Source: Gnetum montanum (lineage: Eukaryota > Streptophyta > Gnetopsida > Gnetales > Gnetaceae). Taken from it: a DNA stretch of 64,000 nucleotides. The DNA lies in assembly GCA_015680685.1 (NCBI GenBank), contig MNCI01023311.1, positions 388,910 through 452,909 of the forward strand, in the 5' to 3' direction. Position 1 is the first letter of the stretch, and each line of letters opens with the position of its first letter. The notes beneath the pieces were generated by a model, which was not told the DNA's origin, made no database searches, and saw nothing but the letters and a program-made list of their open reading frames with translations. Shown here in pieces: positions 10,260-21,972 of this stretch. Position numbers and translations under genes: made by a program.

Positions 10260-11970
10260 GCATGTGTCAACATGAAAATATGCACTTTATGAGGTGTTTG
10301 ATTTGAAGAGGACTCAAAGGATGTAGATGTAGAAGATAAGGGAGAAGTAGGGCTATCAACTGTGTATGTTTGTGAGGGCTTTGTAGGACTACTGGTTTGG
10401 AAGAATGATCTTTTTTAGGATCTGCATTTAGAACCACTCTGCTAAGGAGTTGGCTATAAGTTAACAGCCCTGGTGGCATTATGTTGTTGTAGATGGGCTG
10501 AAATTTCATCTTACATTAATGGAGTATGTGCTAATTGAGTTAAGGGTAGAGGGACATGTGCAAAAGGATGAGGAGGGTAGTGAGGAAATGGGAGTTCCCA
10601 TCTTTGAGATTGAACACTATAGTATTTAGGAGGGTAGTAGTGATGTTGGAATGAAGCATGAATGGAAGAGTCATGTGGAGTAATGGGTTGTTGAACATAG
10701 TATCTATATAGATCAGGTTGCTAGTAAGGGTACTTTTGACTTGGTGGTGACATCCCCCATGATTGTGGATTCTACCATTGCTATTACTACTCATAAGTTT
10801 GTGGTAGAGCTCCACTTGTTGCTGGTGGAACTACCTAAGATTGCCTTGAGGATAAAGAAACCTTCTAGGTGCTTGCCTTCTGGCTAATTTAGGATTTAAA
10901 GCATACACCCTAGACTCCTACAAGTGTGATAGGATGGGGCAACATTTCTTAGGATGTTTATAGTGGCAGATGTTACATCCATGATCATCATCTATTTCAG
11001 ACTTCGCAACCTCCTCCACTACAGTAGCCTTGCCCTTATCCCTTTGGTAGGCACATTTAGCTTTTTTTTTTCCGCAATCATGATCACTACTTTGCTCTTT
11101 GGATTCCTCTACTATTTTTAGAATAGTTTGAAACTTTTCATCCAAAGAGTTTCACATTTTATTTACCTTAGCCAAAATTTCAGTAATAGACTTTTGAATT
11201 GGCAAGGTCTTTTGTTACACCACCTCATCAAGTAATGCCTCCTCCTCATTGTCATAGAACTAGACCTTCCTTCTATGGATGGAAGGGTCCAAGTTATACT
11301 CCTCTGCATCTTTCCATTTTTTCAACTCACCTTCTTCTTTGGCAACCTACTCAATCAGCCTTTAAATATGATGAGTCCTTAATTCTAAAAGTCTCCCTTG
11401 GTTATAGATCCCAAGAGTTCTTTGTATTTTTATGCAAATCCCATCTATGATATGGTGGAGTTGCTTCCATTGAGAATAACCATGGTTAGGACATCAATGT
11501 AAGAGAGAATAGTACCTACCCATGGCTACATCCAAGGGTTCATGTGTTCCCTATTTTCAACCTTGCATCTTCTTTTTCAAGTTGGACACTTGGGAGTACG
11601 TTTGATACTTGTCATTGAAGAGTTCATGCATCACACTTCAGTGATGGATTGATTTTGGCTCCAAGGACTAATACCAACTTTTGGCTTCTTTAATTAGCAT
11701 CCTTGGGAATAGCTTTAATTTTTGCCATCCACTTTCCACATTCTATAATGCACAAGCATCATGAAAGACTTGGAGATGATTCTATGGATCTAAGTTGTAA
11801 GGTATTCTCGCTATGCTCCTAACCATCTTCTAATGAGTTCCATGATTTCTATTGTACTTGTAGGTATTATAAGTATTGAGACATAGTCCACCTTAATTTT
11901 TTCCTTCTTTCATAGTTGATTTAGGACTTTTGAGTGGTGTCATGCGATGTTTTTTAATTGGAGGCACCAT
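10260..11970 (-). pseudogene. Element A gag, degraded
   Basis: Likely start codon at 11970 (MAPPIKKHRM...). The capsid part (about 11500-11850) reads 'YNLDPQNHLQVFHDACAL', 'GWQKLKLFPRMLIKEAKSWY' and 'YQTYSQVSNLKKKMQ', closely like the Gag of D (17546-17899) and E. A zinc knuckle follows at 10939-10977: C-N-I-C-H-Y-K-H-P-K-K-C-C. Behind it comes a tail rich in His, Pro, Ser and Leu to about 10260. Many in-frame stops are present. Nothing recognisable as a leader, primer site or LTR lies to the right of 11970, so the element is truncated there. Confidence 0.75.
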
Positions 11971-13559
11971 AACAAATTTTCCTTGTTATCATTTGTTCAT
12001 TTTGGATAATGTCATTAATTTGTTTCTACCACAAGAAATTTTTTTTTTCATCTTCTATTTGATGATATTAACATGATAGAAATACAAACTTACATGTAAT
12101 AGTCACATGATACTTTAGCTTCTCATCGAAAAGTATATAATGATTATTAGATTTTAACTACCTAGTATTTTTAGCTATAATTTTCTTTGAGCTTAGATTA
12201 TTGAAAGAATTTTGATACTACTATTTTTTCAAGTACTAACAAATGCTATGGTGGGAAACAAACAAATAAAGAAGATAAACAATCTTGATCAGTCGAAAAG
12301 TAAGAAAATCTACAAGGAGGCATTAAAAAAAAGTAGAAATTATGCAAAGGAGTTCTACATGGAGGGAAGAGAGTGAATCTAAGGAGGAATCTAAGGAAAT
12401 CTAGAACTTTCCTAAGCTTCTAGACCTTCATTGTTCCACAAACTTAGAGCCTATTATTCCATTCAATCATACTCCTTTGTTTCACTTGTAGATTTGTTTC
12501 TATCCATTGAAACTACAAAAGAGGGGATTAATGTGGTCTTGTCTTTTAACAAAGAATTTTATTAGTAGCTCCCAAATGACTAGAATACCTAATGCATTAA
12601 CTTGTTAGAAGAGGTGTACTTGCTAGAGGTATGGGTAGATAAGCTAATGTAAGTTACAATTTATCTAACCAATGAAATTTGAAGCTCAATATTAAGCTAA
12701 GTGATTTACCTTAATTTCCTTTTCTTTTTATTATTTTAAGTAATGAAATGACAATATTGTATTACTTTTAGTTATTTAATTTTTTGGAGAGAGAGCATCA
12801 TATTTCATTTCATTATTTTTGTTGTTAAAAAGTGAGTTGAATTTCAATTTGTTGTTTTAGTGATTTAAAGTTAAAACCATGTATTTTAGCTTACAACTAT
12901 AAGCTTTGTTATCTTTGAATTAAATAATTATCATATTAGTTGATTAAACTAAAGTTGTTAAGTTTTTTTTAATAATTTTGAGTTTTATATCATCCTTACA
13001 TGTGTTGACCAAATTTTCTATATACTTAGTAGTACTTTCTACTAATTGATATATTAGATCCTATGTAAGTTACAAAGATTATGCACACAATAGATTAATT
13101 TATGCAAAGAATGTTTCATGGTCTGCTTAAAATTAGTTTACTAATGTTATTTATAGCTTGTTATAATTCTTTATGTATTTTTTTCCCAATCTATTTACTA
13201 AAGTATATATCTATTTGTAGTTTTGTCTAATTGCTTATTTATTAATATTAGTGAATGATTTGACATTTTATTAGTTTTTATAGAGCATTTATTGCTATAC
13301 AATTATAGTCTTCTTGAAATTATTAACATTACAAATTATTATAATTACTATTTTAATGATTTCAGTGGTTATTTTTATTTTGAGTTAATCTAAGATTATA
13401 TTATCTTTAATTAAAAAATGCTACATTTTTCTTTATGAACTAAAACTATTCATGGATTTTTGTACCCATATGGAAGGTGCCCTAGGCAATAGTCTCCTCA
13501 AAAAAGTTTACAAGAGCATTGTTTGTAACCTAAAATTTTACATCAATAAAAGCATAAAT

Positions 13560-13790
13560 CAATAGACTTTGATATTTGAATATACAATGATATCAATTTT
13601 CATTGACCTAACTGTTGAACTTTGATACCATCAAAATTTTCTCGAGACTCTCACATTTAAATAGCACAACTCCAATAAACTTCAATATTTAATTATACAA
13701 TGATATCAATGTACATTGATTCGATCATTGAACTTCGATACAACAAAAAATTTTCCAAGACTCTCACATTTGAATAGCACAGACGTGATG
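13560..13790. repeat. Two-copy tandem repeat, period about 113 bp
   Basis: Copy one starts 'caatagactttgatatttga' at 13560 and copy two 'caataaacttcaatattt' at 13673; both go on with 'atacaatgatatcaat', 'cattga', 'gaactt.gatac' and 'agactctcacattt.aatagcac'. The beginning of a third copy ('gatgaactttgatata') follows near 13788. The copies differ at many sites, so the duplication is old. Confidence 0.75.
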
Positions 13791-15715
13791 AACTTTGATA
13801 TAAATGATATAATAATATTAACTTATATAAATACAGTAATGTAACAATACCAAATTTTGTTGGAGAAGGTCCAATAGTATATGCTAGTACATATTGTTCA
13901 TTATGATTAACCTTAAGTTAAGACTTTTGAGCATTTTCTATAGCCTGCTCATGAACAAAAGATTTAATCTTTAGATATATAGTATACTTTTTACATAAGA
14001 AATTTTTTTTCTTATGTACTATATGTTTGAACAGATTAATACTTTTTGTAATGAAATTAAAAGTATTCACAAAAGCTTTGGTCTTCTTTAGTTTCTTTAT
14101 TACTATTTCATCATTTTTTTCATAGACATTAACTTGATTTTTCATTTATTTAGCTTCATATTGTTTTCTTCTATCCTCAATTCAACACATGCTTTCTTTT
14201 TCTCACCATTTTTTTCTTGAGTAGGAAAGGAATAACATTAAATAAATGTCATCCACGATGAAAAAAATTTCAAGAATTATAAATTTTATAATATGTAATT
14301 GATCGAATGTAAGTCTTTTTATCTGCTTGTAGTACCAATTCTTTTTTATGGTTAAGAAGATTGATTTCAACAAAAAAAATGTCTACAAAAACTAATGGTA
14401 TAGAAATAGATTCCATATGCTTAATAAGAATGATAATACTAACAATTTTATATTCAACATTCTAAAAAATCAAGAAAAGATTAAATAGTTCAACAAAACA
14501 TGGAACTTTAAAATATTCTTTAAATTGGACATCAAAGTTTGGAGTCTAATTACGAATAACTAACACTATGTATTTACGTATAAGAAAACTCTTTATCCAT
14601 GGCATTATGAAGGGAAACGTCGATTATGAGGTAGATAATCAAAAATTTGAATGGACACATATCATGATGTAACTAGTGACTCATATACATCATTAAGAAA
14701 AATAAAATTAGGTGTCTTAGTTGCATGAACGTCACTAAGAAAAAAGCATTACAAGTTTTTGCTTACTAACTTGTAAATTCGCATGCTTAGAATCAATAAA
14801 AATTTTTGTATCAAACAAACATTTTAGCTTTAGTTGAAGAAGTTTGAGGTAATTTAGAATCCCCCATAGAAGAATTCTAAAGATATCAAATCTATTGGTG
14901 AAAAATCGAAGAGACTTTGAGCCCAATATAAAAATTTCTTACTTCTCTAATAATCAAAAAATAGATATTCTAATCACTTCTAATATAAAAGGATCATCAC
15001 TTAGAACCTCAAAGCTCATCCCACCAAGCAAATCCTAATAAGATTAGTGGATGAATGAAAACCTATCCCATTCAAGTGGTTGCCTCCAAGCTCAAATCCA
15101 CATCTTCCAACTTGAAAAATAAAAGTGTTACCATCACCCCAAATGCTAATCTCTCCCATATATGTATATTAAATCTTTTGATGATAATTATGACAAAAAG
15201 AGTTAATAATAAATCTCATATATAACTACTACTTTATTACATCAAATGTACATCACTATTCCAAAAAAGGCACCAATTTGAAAGACCAAAGAAGACATGG
15301 GAAAAAAACAATAAAAAATGATTTGAAAAAACTAAAAATAGACGTAGATCTAACTCTTCATAGAGGTAAATGATCCCTTTTTATTGAAACAAGGCTAAGA
15401 TGATGATCATGATGATTACATGAAATGTACAATGAAGCAACAATGTTACAAATTCAAATCCTATTTTCTAGCTATTCTTTTGTAACTCTACAAAACTATT
15501 GCTAACCAAAAAAATCTTTATATTACTAGAGTTATAAAAAGACAAAACAATTACAAAGACAATCAAAAAACAACTATTTATAGTGTAACAAAACATTCAT
15601 AAAGACATTACCATGTATACTGTAATGTTAAACTTGCTAAAAATGTAATGTACAACTTGGTAGAGAAAAAACATTGCAAACCATGAACTATGTCTAAAAA
15701 GAACTCAAAAGTATT

Positions 15716-15741
15716 GGTGGGGGGAGGGGGGAGGAAAGGGT
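15716..15741 (+). other. G-rich tract, possible G-quadruplex
   Basis: A run made almost only of G, with G6 and G6 blocks followed by GG and GGG, stands out sharply in AT-rich surroundings. The spacing would permit a two- or three-layer quadruplex. No gene is linked to it. Confidence 0.5.
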
Positions 15742-15899
15742 GTCAAACCTTGAAAAAAAAATTTATTAATAGTAAAAGAGTATCAAATACATAAACCTCA
15801 TTAAGTCTTGGGGACAAGAAAAATGAGAAACTTAGATAATTGGGAATGGAACTTTGGGAAACGTCCTCATAAATAATCATTTGTGAAAGGAAGAAACTC

Positions 15900-16372
15900 G
15901 ATCTGGGGAACTACCATCCACCAAGACCAATTGACCCATTAAAAGAGAGAGTGGTGGAAAATTGGACAAGGCAGATAGTGCTCGATGAAAGACAGAGAGA
16001 CTCCCATATGATGACTCCACTCAAATTTAAGAAGGGAAGCTTCTGTGCAGAGATTCCTATTGAAGAGTGTTGCTTCAATGCACAAATCTTTCCCAAGGCT
16101 ACAGTAGATTAATCAACTAATGAACATCCATTTTGAACTTTGATGCTTGAGATTTGAGTTGGAAATGAATGAAGTAGAAGATCTGCAATTTCTCTAGCAT
16201 TTTGAGATGAAAATTATTAGAATAATCAATCTTTTGAAAGATAACATTACATCTACACTTTCAAATATAATATAGAATAATAGGCCTAATAACTTTCCAC
16301 AGAAATTTAAAATTAGCAGAAGTGGTGGCCAAAAGGCCAAATATAACATCATCTTGAGATAACTTGCACAAT
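15900..16372 (-). pseudogene. 3' part of the LINE, left of element D
   Basis: Minus-strand translation from 16372 reads 'LCKLSQDDVIFGLL', then 'FKFLWKVIRPIILYYI', stop, 'KCRCNVIFQ'. This is the pattern of the C-terminal end of plant L1-type LINE ORF2 (FGL...W..i...lWyiWk.R...F). It continues the LINE that lies right of element D at 22795-26000. The 3' end of the LINE is not clear: no poly(T) on the plus strand marks it, so the left limit is a guess. Confidence 0.55.
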
Positions 16373-17200
16373 TGATGAGTCATGAATTTGCTGGCTTTGA
16401 TATCACAGTTGTGATATTGTAGCAGCTGCGATATTGCATCAGCGATATCGCATACACGATATTGCATCCATGATATCGCGTCCACCCCCACTTGTTCTAG
16501 GAGTTAGTTCTTAGATTTTTTTGTAAGTGTTTAGTTGTTAGTTCTTTCTTTCAACCCTTTTCCTCCCAGTGTATGCCCGCAGTGTGGCGATTGTAATTGT
16601 ACGACATCCTTATTCGAGTGTGGCATACTTGGACACACACATGACCAACAATAAAGATCGAGATTACTTCATCATTACAGCATTCACTTAGATTAATTAT
16701 TTATTTAATTTTTATTTACTGCTTTCTTAGTTAATCTCTTCTCACCCTAAACTCCTGTTAAATGCAGAATGAGTATGACTTGATTACGAGCATTTAAGTG
16801 TGACTACTTGGTAACCCAGTAGCGTACCTAGGATCTGTGCTTGGTAATCCCAGTGGTAGTTGTGCACAAAGTCCAAGATGTGTATGGATAATCAAGGAAT
16901 GGATGCTCATCGCACTTAGGCTAGCTTAGATTCTCTCTCACCCTTTCTCTCTTAGCTTAGTTAATATTATCTTCTATCGTCTTCAGGAGTAGCATTAGCA
17001 TAAGACCACATCATACACCTCACTCTGGACTAAACCATATGTGACAAAGCTAATACTAGTCTAGGTGGGAAGACAACGAACTACAGCCTAAGGCTAACTA
17101 TCTAGATGCCACAACTAGTCCGTCTATGGAGTTTGACCGGATCACGCGTGTAACATTCGTATTTGTATGGTTGAGTGTAGGGGTACCTCACCACTCATCA
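16373..17200 (+). mobile_element. 5' LTR of element D
   Basis: 828 bp, TGATGAGTC...CTCATCA. GATAT-type cores start at 16399, 16413, 16430, 16444, 16458 and 16472 (steps 14, 17, 14, 14, 14). The TATA box found in the 3' LTR (22087) is missing here: the sequence after the array differs ('cttgttctaggagttag'), so this copy's promoter is probably damaged. Most differences to the 3' LTR are C/T and G/A changes. Confidence 0.85.
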
Positions 17201-17220
17201 TTGGTGTCGTTGCCAAGGAT
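17201..17220 (+). other. Primer binding site, tRNA-Asp type
   Basis: The bases TGGTGTCGTTGCCAAGGAT directly after the 5' LTR differ at four places, all transitions, from TGGCGCCGTTGCCGGGGAT, the complement of the plant tRNA-Asp 3' end used by Athila and Calypso elements. Confidence 0.75.
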
Positions 17221-17341
17221 AGTGCTAGTTATCTAGATTAGTTATATCATACAAGGTCACTGTATAGGAATTAAAGATATATCTTTTAAGAAGAAGTAAT
17301 TACAAAAAGTCACATAAAAATTCACACACAATTTCACAATC

Positions 17342-18705
17342 ATGCCTCTCCTACAAGACTATGATAATGCCACATCTAGTGAGGAAATTTATTAGAGAAC
17401 CAACGAATTATCTAACAATGAAAATTGGAGTACGCAATTCGAAGTGGGGGTTTCTTATAAACATAAACGAAGGCAACATTGTTCCAACACATGAAAGCAT
17501 AACTTACCTGATGACGATGAATCCCTACTAGCCAGTACAAGCTTAATGCAAATACAAGAGGTCATTCGAATCTCCTGTAGGAATTGTAAAGAGAGCTACC
17601 TACCTAGGCTCGATTTAAACAACTTTCCCAATTTTTCAGGAGGCTATGACTTAGATCCACAACAACATTTACAAGCCTTCTACGATGCATGTACATGGAA
17701 CAACATTGATAACGGTTGGCAAAAACTCAAGCTCTTTCCTATGACACTCGTTGGCCAAGCAAGAGTATGGTATAAATCGTTAAAACCAAATTCAATACAA
17801 TGTTGGCCAACAATGGTAGAACTCTTTAGCAAAAGATATCAAACCTACGCAAGAGTGTCAGCCTTGGGGAAACAAATCCAAGAGTGGAAACAAGCATAAC
17901 ATGAACCCTTGGACATGGCCTTAGAAAGATATTATGCATTATTAAATAACTATTTAGACCATAAGTTCTCTAAGGAAAGGCTAATGTACCATATCATTGA
18001 TGGGCTTTGTGATGAAACAAGAGAGACCCTAGGGATGTATGCCCAAGGTCAACTATACGAACTACGAACCCACCAAGTCTAAGAGCTTATTAAGCAGGTA
18101 GAAAAAGAAGAAGGAGAAATGGCTGGATGGGAGAGTGTTGAAAAACATCAACGAGATTAAAATCTCAACTTAACAAAGGTCCATAATCACAAAAAGGAGA
18201 AATCAACCTACCACAAGGGGAAAGAACCACCTTTGCCGGTACAACAATCGTTAGAGGAAGTCGAGGCAAAGATCAATAAGATGTTGGAATGGACGCATAA
18301 AAAGTGTGGAGAATATATCGATATCATTGGAGATAGAGTTTTGACAACCCAAGAAGCAGGACAAAGTATCACTAGACAATCAGGAAGAAGGGATTAAGAA
18401 CATAAGAGCTCAACTGCCAATCATACGTATGAATGCAATATTTTCTTGTACGATCACCCCAAGGGCCAGTGCCCAATCCTGTTACATCTATATGAGCATT
18501 GGGGAAGCACATTACACCCAGAGTTCGTACAGAGATACTGTGTTCGATCACAGTGGCAACAATCCCAGTCATGGGGGAAGCCATCCCTAAACTAGAGACA
18601 CCCTTCGTATCCTCTGAATCCAAATGCTTATCGAGTCCAATACCCTGTTTCTCCAACTGGGCCAACATACTCTATCTCACCGCATTATCATTCTCCTCAA
18701 TACTA
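17342..18705 (+). pseudogene. Element D gag, broken
   Basis: ATG at 17342 (MPLLQDYDNATSSEE) matches the start of the E gag at 34535. A stop comes after about 17 codons, and about 330 bp present in E are missing here. The capsid part, 17546-17899, is open: 'LPRLDLNNFPNFSGGYDLDP', 'QQHLQAFYDACTWNNIDNGW', 'QKLKLFPMTLVGQARVWY', 'KRYQTYARV'. It continues after a stop with 'PLDMALERYYALLNNYL' and 'GLCDETRETLGMYAQGQLYE'. A zinc knuckle at 18434-18472 reads C-N-I-F-L-Y-D-H-P-K-G-Q-C: the second Cys is Phe (TGC to TTC). The sequence then runs into the gap at 18706. Confidence 0.8.
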
Positions 18706-19187
18706 NNNNNNNNNNNNNNNNNNNNNNNNNNNNNNNNNNNNNNNNNNNNNNNNNNNNNNNNNNNNNNNNNNNNNNNNNNNNNNNNNNNNNNNNNNNNNNN
18801 NNNNNNNNNNNNNNNNNNNNNNNNNNNNNNNNNNNNNNNNNNNNNNNNNNNNNNNNNNNNNNNNNNNNNNNNNNNNNNNNNNNNNNNNNNNNNNNNNNNN
18901 NNNNNNNNNNNNNNNNNNNNNNNNNNNNNNNNNNNNNNNNNNNNNNNNNNNNNNNNNNNNNNNNNNNNNNNNNNNNNNNNNNNNNNNNNNNNNNNNNNNN
19001 NNNNNNNNNNNNNNNNNNNNNNNNNNNNNNNNNNNNNNNNNNNNNNNNNNNNNNNNNNNNNNNNNNNNNNNNNNNNNNNNNNNNNNNNNNNNNNNNNNNN
19101 NNNNNNNNNNNNNNNNNNNNNNNNNNNNNNNNNNNNNNNNNNNNNNNNNNNNNNNNNNNNNNNNNNNNNNNNNNNNNNNNNNNNNNN
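18706..19187. other. Assembly gap (482 undetermined bases)
   Basis: All bases are N. Open frames running through it are artefacts of translating N. Confidence 1.
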
Positions 19188-19940
19188 TGTGACATCAAGG
19201 GGACTTGCGAATTCTCTTTGGTGACGTCTATGGGAGTTGTCATGCAACGTGGTTGTACTAAGATCCTTGTAGATCTAATGAAAAATGGGAGTAAGAGTAA
19301 TCAAAAGGCACTTAAAAATCCAATGCTATTCTAGGGGGTCCCACTAGAAAGACATGCACCCATGCCTGAAGGTTGGCAACTTCTCTGGATTCAGCAATCG
19401 AAAAAAAAAGAAGAAAGATAAAAGAAAAAAAATAAAGGAAGTGCCACAAAATAAAGATCACTCCTCCCTTGAACAAAATGCCAAGTGATTGTACGCCTTG
19501 TTGTTCTAGTACTCTCATAGTCACTCATCATGGGATNTCATTGTACCCAGAATGAAGAAGGATGGACCAAGAGGGAATGATTAGGGTGTGACATCAAGGG
19601 GACTTGCGAATTCTCTTTGGTGACGTCTATGGGAGTTGTCATGCAACGTGGTTGTACTAAGATCCTTGTAGATCTAATGAAAAATGGGAGTAAGAGTAAT
19701 CAAAAGGCACTTAAAAATCCAATGCTATTCTAGGGGGTCCTACTAGAAAGACATGCACCCATGCCTGAAGGTTGGCGACTTCTCTGGATCCAGCAATCGA
19801 AAAAAAAAAAGAAAGATAAAAGAAAAAAAATAAAGGAAGTGCCACAAAATAAAGATCACTCCTCCCTTGAACAAAATGCCAAGTGATCGTACGCCTTGTT
19901 GTTCTAGTACTCTCATAGTCACTCATCATGGGATGAAACA
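19188..19940. repeat. Duplicated block beside the gap, probably an assembly artefact
   Basis: 19188-19536 and 19588-19940 are nearly identical (single-base differences and a small indel in an A run). The first copy breaks at an N at 19537, and bases 19538-19587 are the natural upstream sequence of the second copy, judged by the same order in element E (37190-37260). Two overlapping contigs joined without merging would give exactly this. The block itself is noncoding and is shared with element E at 37236-37640. Confidence 0.85.
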
Positions 19941-21014
19941 ATGCGGTGTCACTGATCAGAGGAATGGACTTGGTCCTGATGTTGGAACGACAAGTTAATG
20001 ACACCTTAATCATGCGTTACATAGAGGATTCATTGTGCCCTGGGTCAGTTACCTCATGTGCCAATCTCTACAATCCCTTCTATACCCCCTCTCATCTTGT
20101 TGTCCATATAAGTGTAGCTCGTGTCTCGTATAGCGTATAATTCTTACCTCATCCCAGTGATATTTACATGTGTGTGTTTTGTGGAACTAGTGCGGATTAC
20201 ATTTAACCCTTTGAGTGCCCACGGACACTTTTAAGTGTGGTTACACAAGGGCATTATAGGTTGGAACCTGCTTTGGGGAGGATCCACTTACATAATCTTT
20301 GTAATTTGCACTCATGACCCATATTCCACACACCGTTTATTACCCTTAGCATATTGCCAACGATTTTCTTTCCCTTATTACTATCCCTTTGATTCAACCT
20401 TCCTATGAACCATCACATAGCCTTTTTCTCTACCATCTAAGGTCCTTATTGATAAATTCCACACCATCATAATTTTTGTGCCTTCAGAACTAGTTGAATT
20501 ACCCTAGAACCCTTTAACAATCATCCAGATGTCCTTAGTTTACATCATTTAATTTCAAAAAAATATTAAAAATTTGGTAAATTCCTCTCTATGACTCGTG
20601 ATTGCATGTCCCTTGCTTTCATATCCATAACTCGCTCGCTGGTACTACGATTTTCATTCCATTTGAACCTACTTAAACCCAGAGTGTTCAGCTTAATCGT
20701 GGGGGAGGGGCACACGCTGAATAGCACATAAATTTTTTGAAATTCATCATCACCCGAAGGACATCTTTAAGGGTAATTTGTTGTAAAATTTAGAATAAAA
20801 TGTGTCAAAAATAATTTCATCCCCTTAGCTATACCAGAAAATTAAATTTGGAAACCACCTAAGCAAAGAGGACTCAACTTTATAATCTTTCAAGGACATG
20901 TTCTTCCAATAATTAACATCACACATAAATAAAGTAAATCTATTAAGGTAAGCATTAAGGTATAACCTAACTTTGGTAACAACCTTACTAACGATTGGCC
21001 CCGTGTGATTGCAG
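19941..21014 (+). other. Noncoding internal region of element D
   Basis: Lines up with 37640-38867 of element E ('gggcattataggt.ggaacttgctttgggga', 'cgaacctgcttaaaccca'). The TATA plus palindrome segment that E carries at 38308-38367 is deleted here, near 20580-20640. At its right end TACTAAC (20986-20992) and AG (21013-21014) form a splice-acceptor-like site immediately before the ATG of the downstream ORF. Confidence 0.65.
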
Positions 21015-21780
21015 ATGGCCCCAAAACATGGACAACAAGAAGGTCCTACTCAAGGTGCGATCAAACAATCTAGGAGAGGTGAAGGACAAGTTCCTACCAA
21101 ACAACATGCAGAGAAGGAGGAACAATCATTTAGCATCCATCAAGAGGACCCTGCTACTGTACAATTAAGGAAGGCAGAAGGAAGAGCAGCTGTTGTGGCT
21201 GAACAGGGATAACATCTCACGTTGCCCCAGGATTATGTTCAGGCCATTCACGGGAAGTCCATGTTCATGGTAGTGATTATGGAGTTAAACTTTGGATCGT
21301 TTGCAGAATTTTCTCTAGAGGCTATTAGGGATCACCTCATAGGGTCCCCGTTATGGCCTACCCTCTGAAAGTGGTGCCTGGTACTTAGGTGAAATGTACC
21401 AATTTTAGCACAACAGAAAAAGAAGGCACCACAGTTAACATTTGTGGTGTGACTATTGATTTCTCTGTTCAAGCCATTTTGGAAGTATTAAACCTTCTGA
21501 ATATAGGGCCAAAGGTTGCTTAGAACCAGATGAACACTTTCAGAATCGAGAAACTTAATAAACTATTGACAGAGAATAAAAGGGTGGCAGAAGAAAAAGA
21601 GAAGGCTGACTGGGATGCCTCGATGGCACAAGCGCAAACTTACATGCACACCAAGGCACTCAAGGCCTTACAAGAGGAGAAACTCTAGGCCATACTTCAA
21701 CGCCATCAAATCCCAAGACCTGGAGCACAAGAAAAGGGAAAGACACCTATGGAGGAGCCATCGCCACTAGGAACTACATG
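21015..21780 (+). pseudogene. Element D downstream ORF, shortened
   Basis: ATG at 21015 right behind TTGCAG. It begins MAPKHGQQEGPTQ, basic and Gln-rich, and after a stop near codon 65 continues with 'LTLPQDYVQAIHGKSM' and 'MELNFGSFAEFSLEAIRDHL', then, after a deletion, with a coiled-coil segment ('IEKLNKLLTENKRVAEEKEK', 'KALKALQEEKL') and a tail 'MEEPSPLGTT' with a stop at about 21780. The same ORF is 2.1 kb in E and about 2.86 kb in B and C. Function unknown; there is no hydrophobic segment that would make it an envelope-like protein. Confidence 0.7.
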
Positions 21781-21972
21781 AGTTCCATCACTTTTGTAGC
21801 AATAGGATTTTCTTTTGCATTCTCTGTGTTGTGTCTCAATTTTGCTTCAATTTTACACTGCAGCATGAACCCATTCTCACCAGCCAATAATCCCATACCT
21901 ATCCACTATGTTATCAATGGAGCTTTTTCTCTTTGTAACTTGAGGACGAGTTTTCATTCAGTCGTGGGGGTA

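Larger units (their letters stand above)
3470..11970 (-). mobile_element. Element A: 5'-truncated Athila-like Ty3/gypsy retrotransposon
   Basis: Minus-strand element. From right to left it holds gag (about 10500-11970), protease (9880-10185), RT (8640-9280), RNase H (8000-8640), integrase (6640-7800), a noncoding stretch (4970-6640), the last trace of a downstream ORF, polypurine tract and 3' LTR (3470-4307). Each domain is interrupted by stops. No 5' LTR or primer binding site is visible on the right. Compared with B and C it has lost about 2.7 kb of downstream ORF next to the 3' LTR. Its LTR palindromes are of the GATATC type, like those of the pol-less elements D and E. Confidence 0.8.
11971..15899. 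other. AT-rich stretch without recognised genes
   Basis: I see no LTR, no retroelement domain and no gene. Short frames such as 13918-14145 (minus) are Lys/Asn/Phe-rich, as expected of AT-rich noncoding DNA. Two local features are listed separately: a tandem repeat at 13560-13790 and a G-rich tract at 15716-15741. Confidence 0.55.

Noticed and set aside
13918-14145. Lys-rich 75-codon minus-strand frame
   Set aside because: Matches AT-rich chance frame; no start context, no homologous copy in the window.
18499-19334. Long frames through the N gap
   Set aside because: They exist only because undetermined bases contain no stops.
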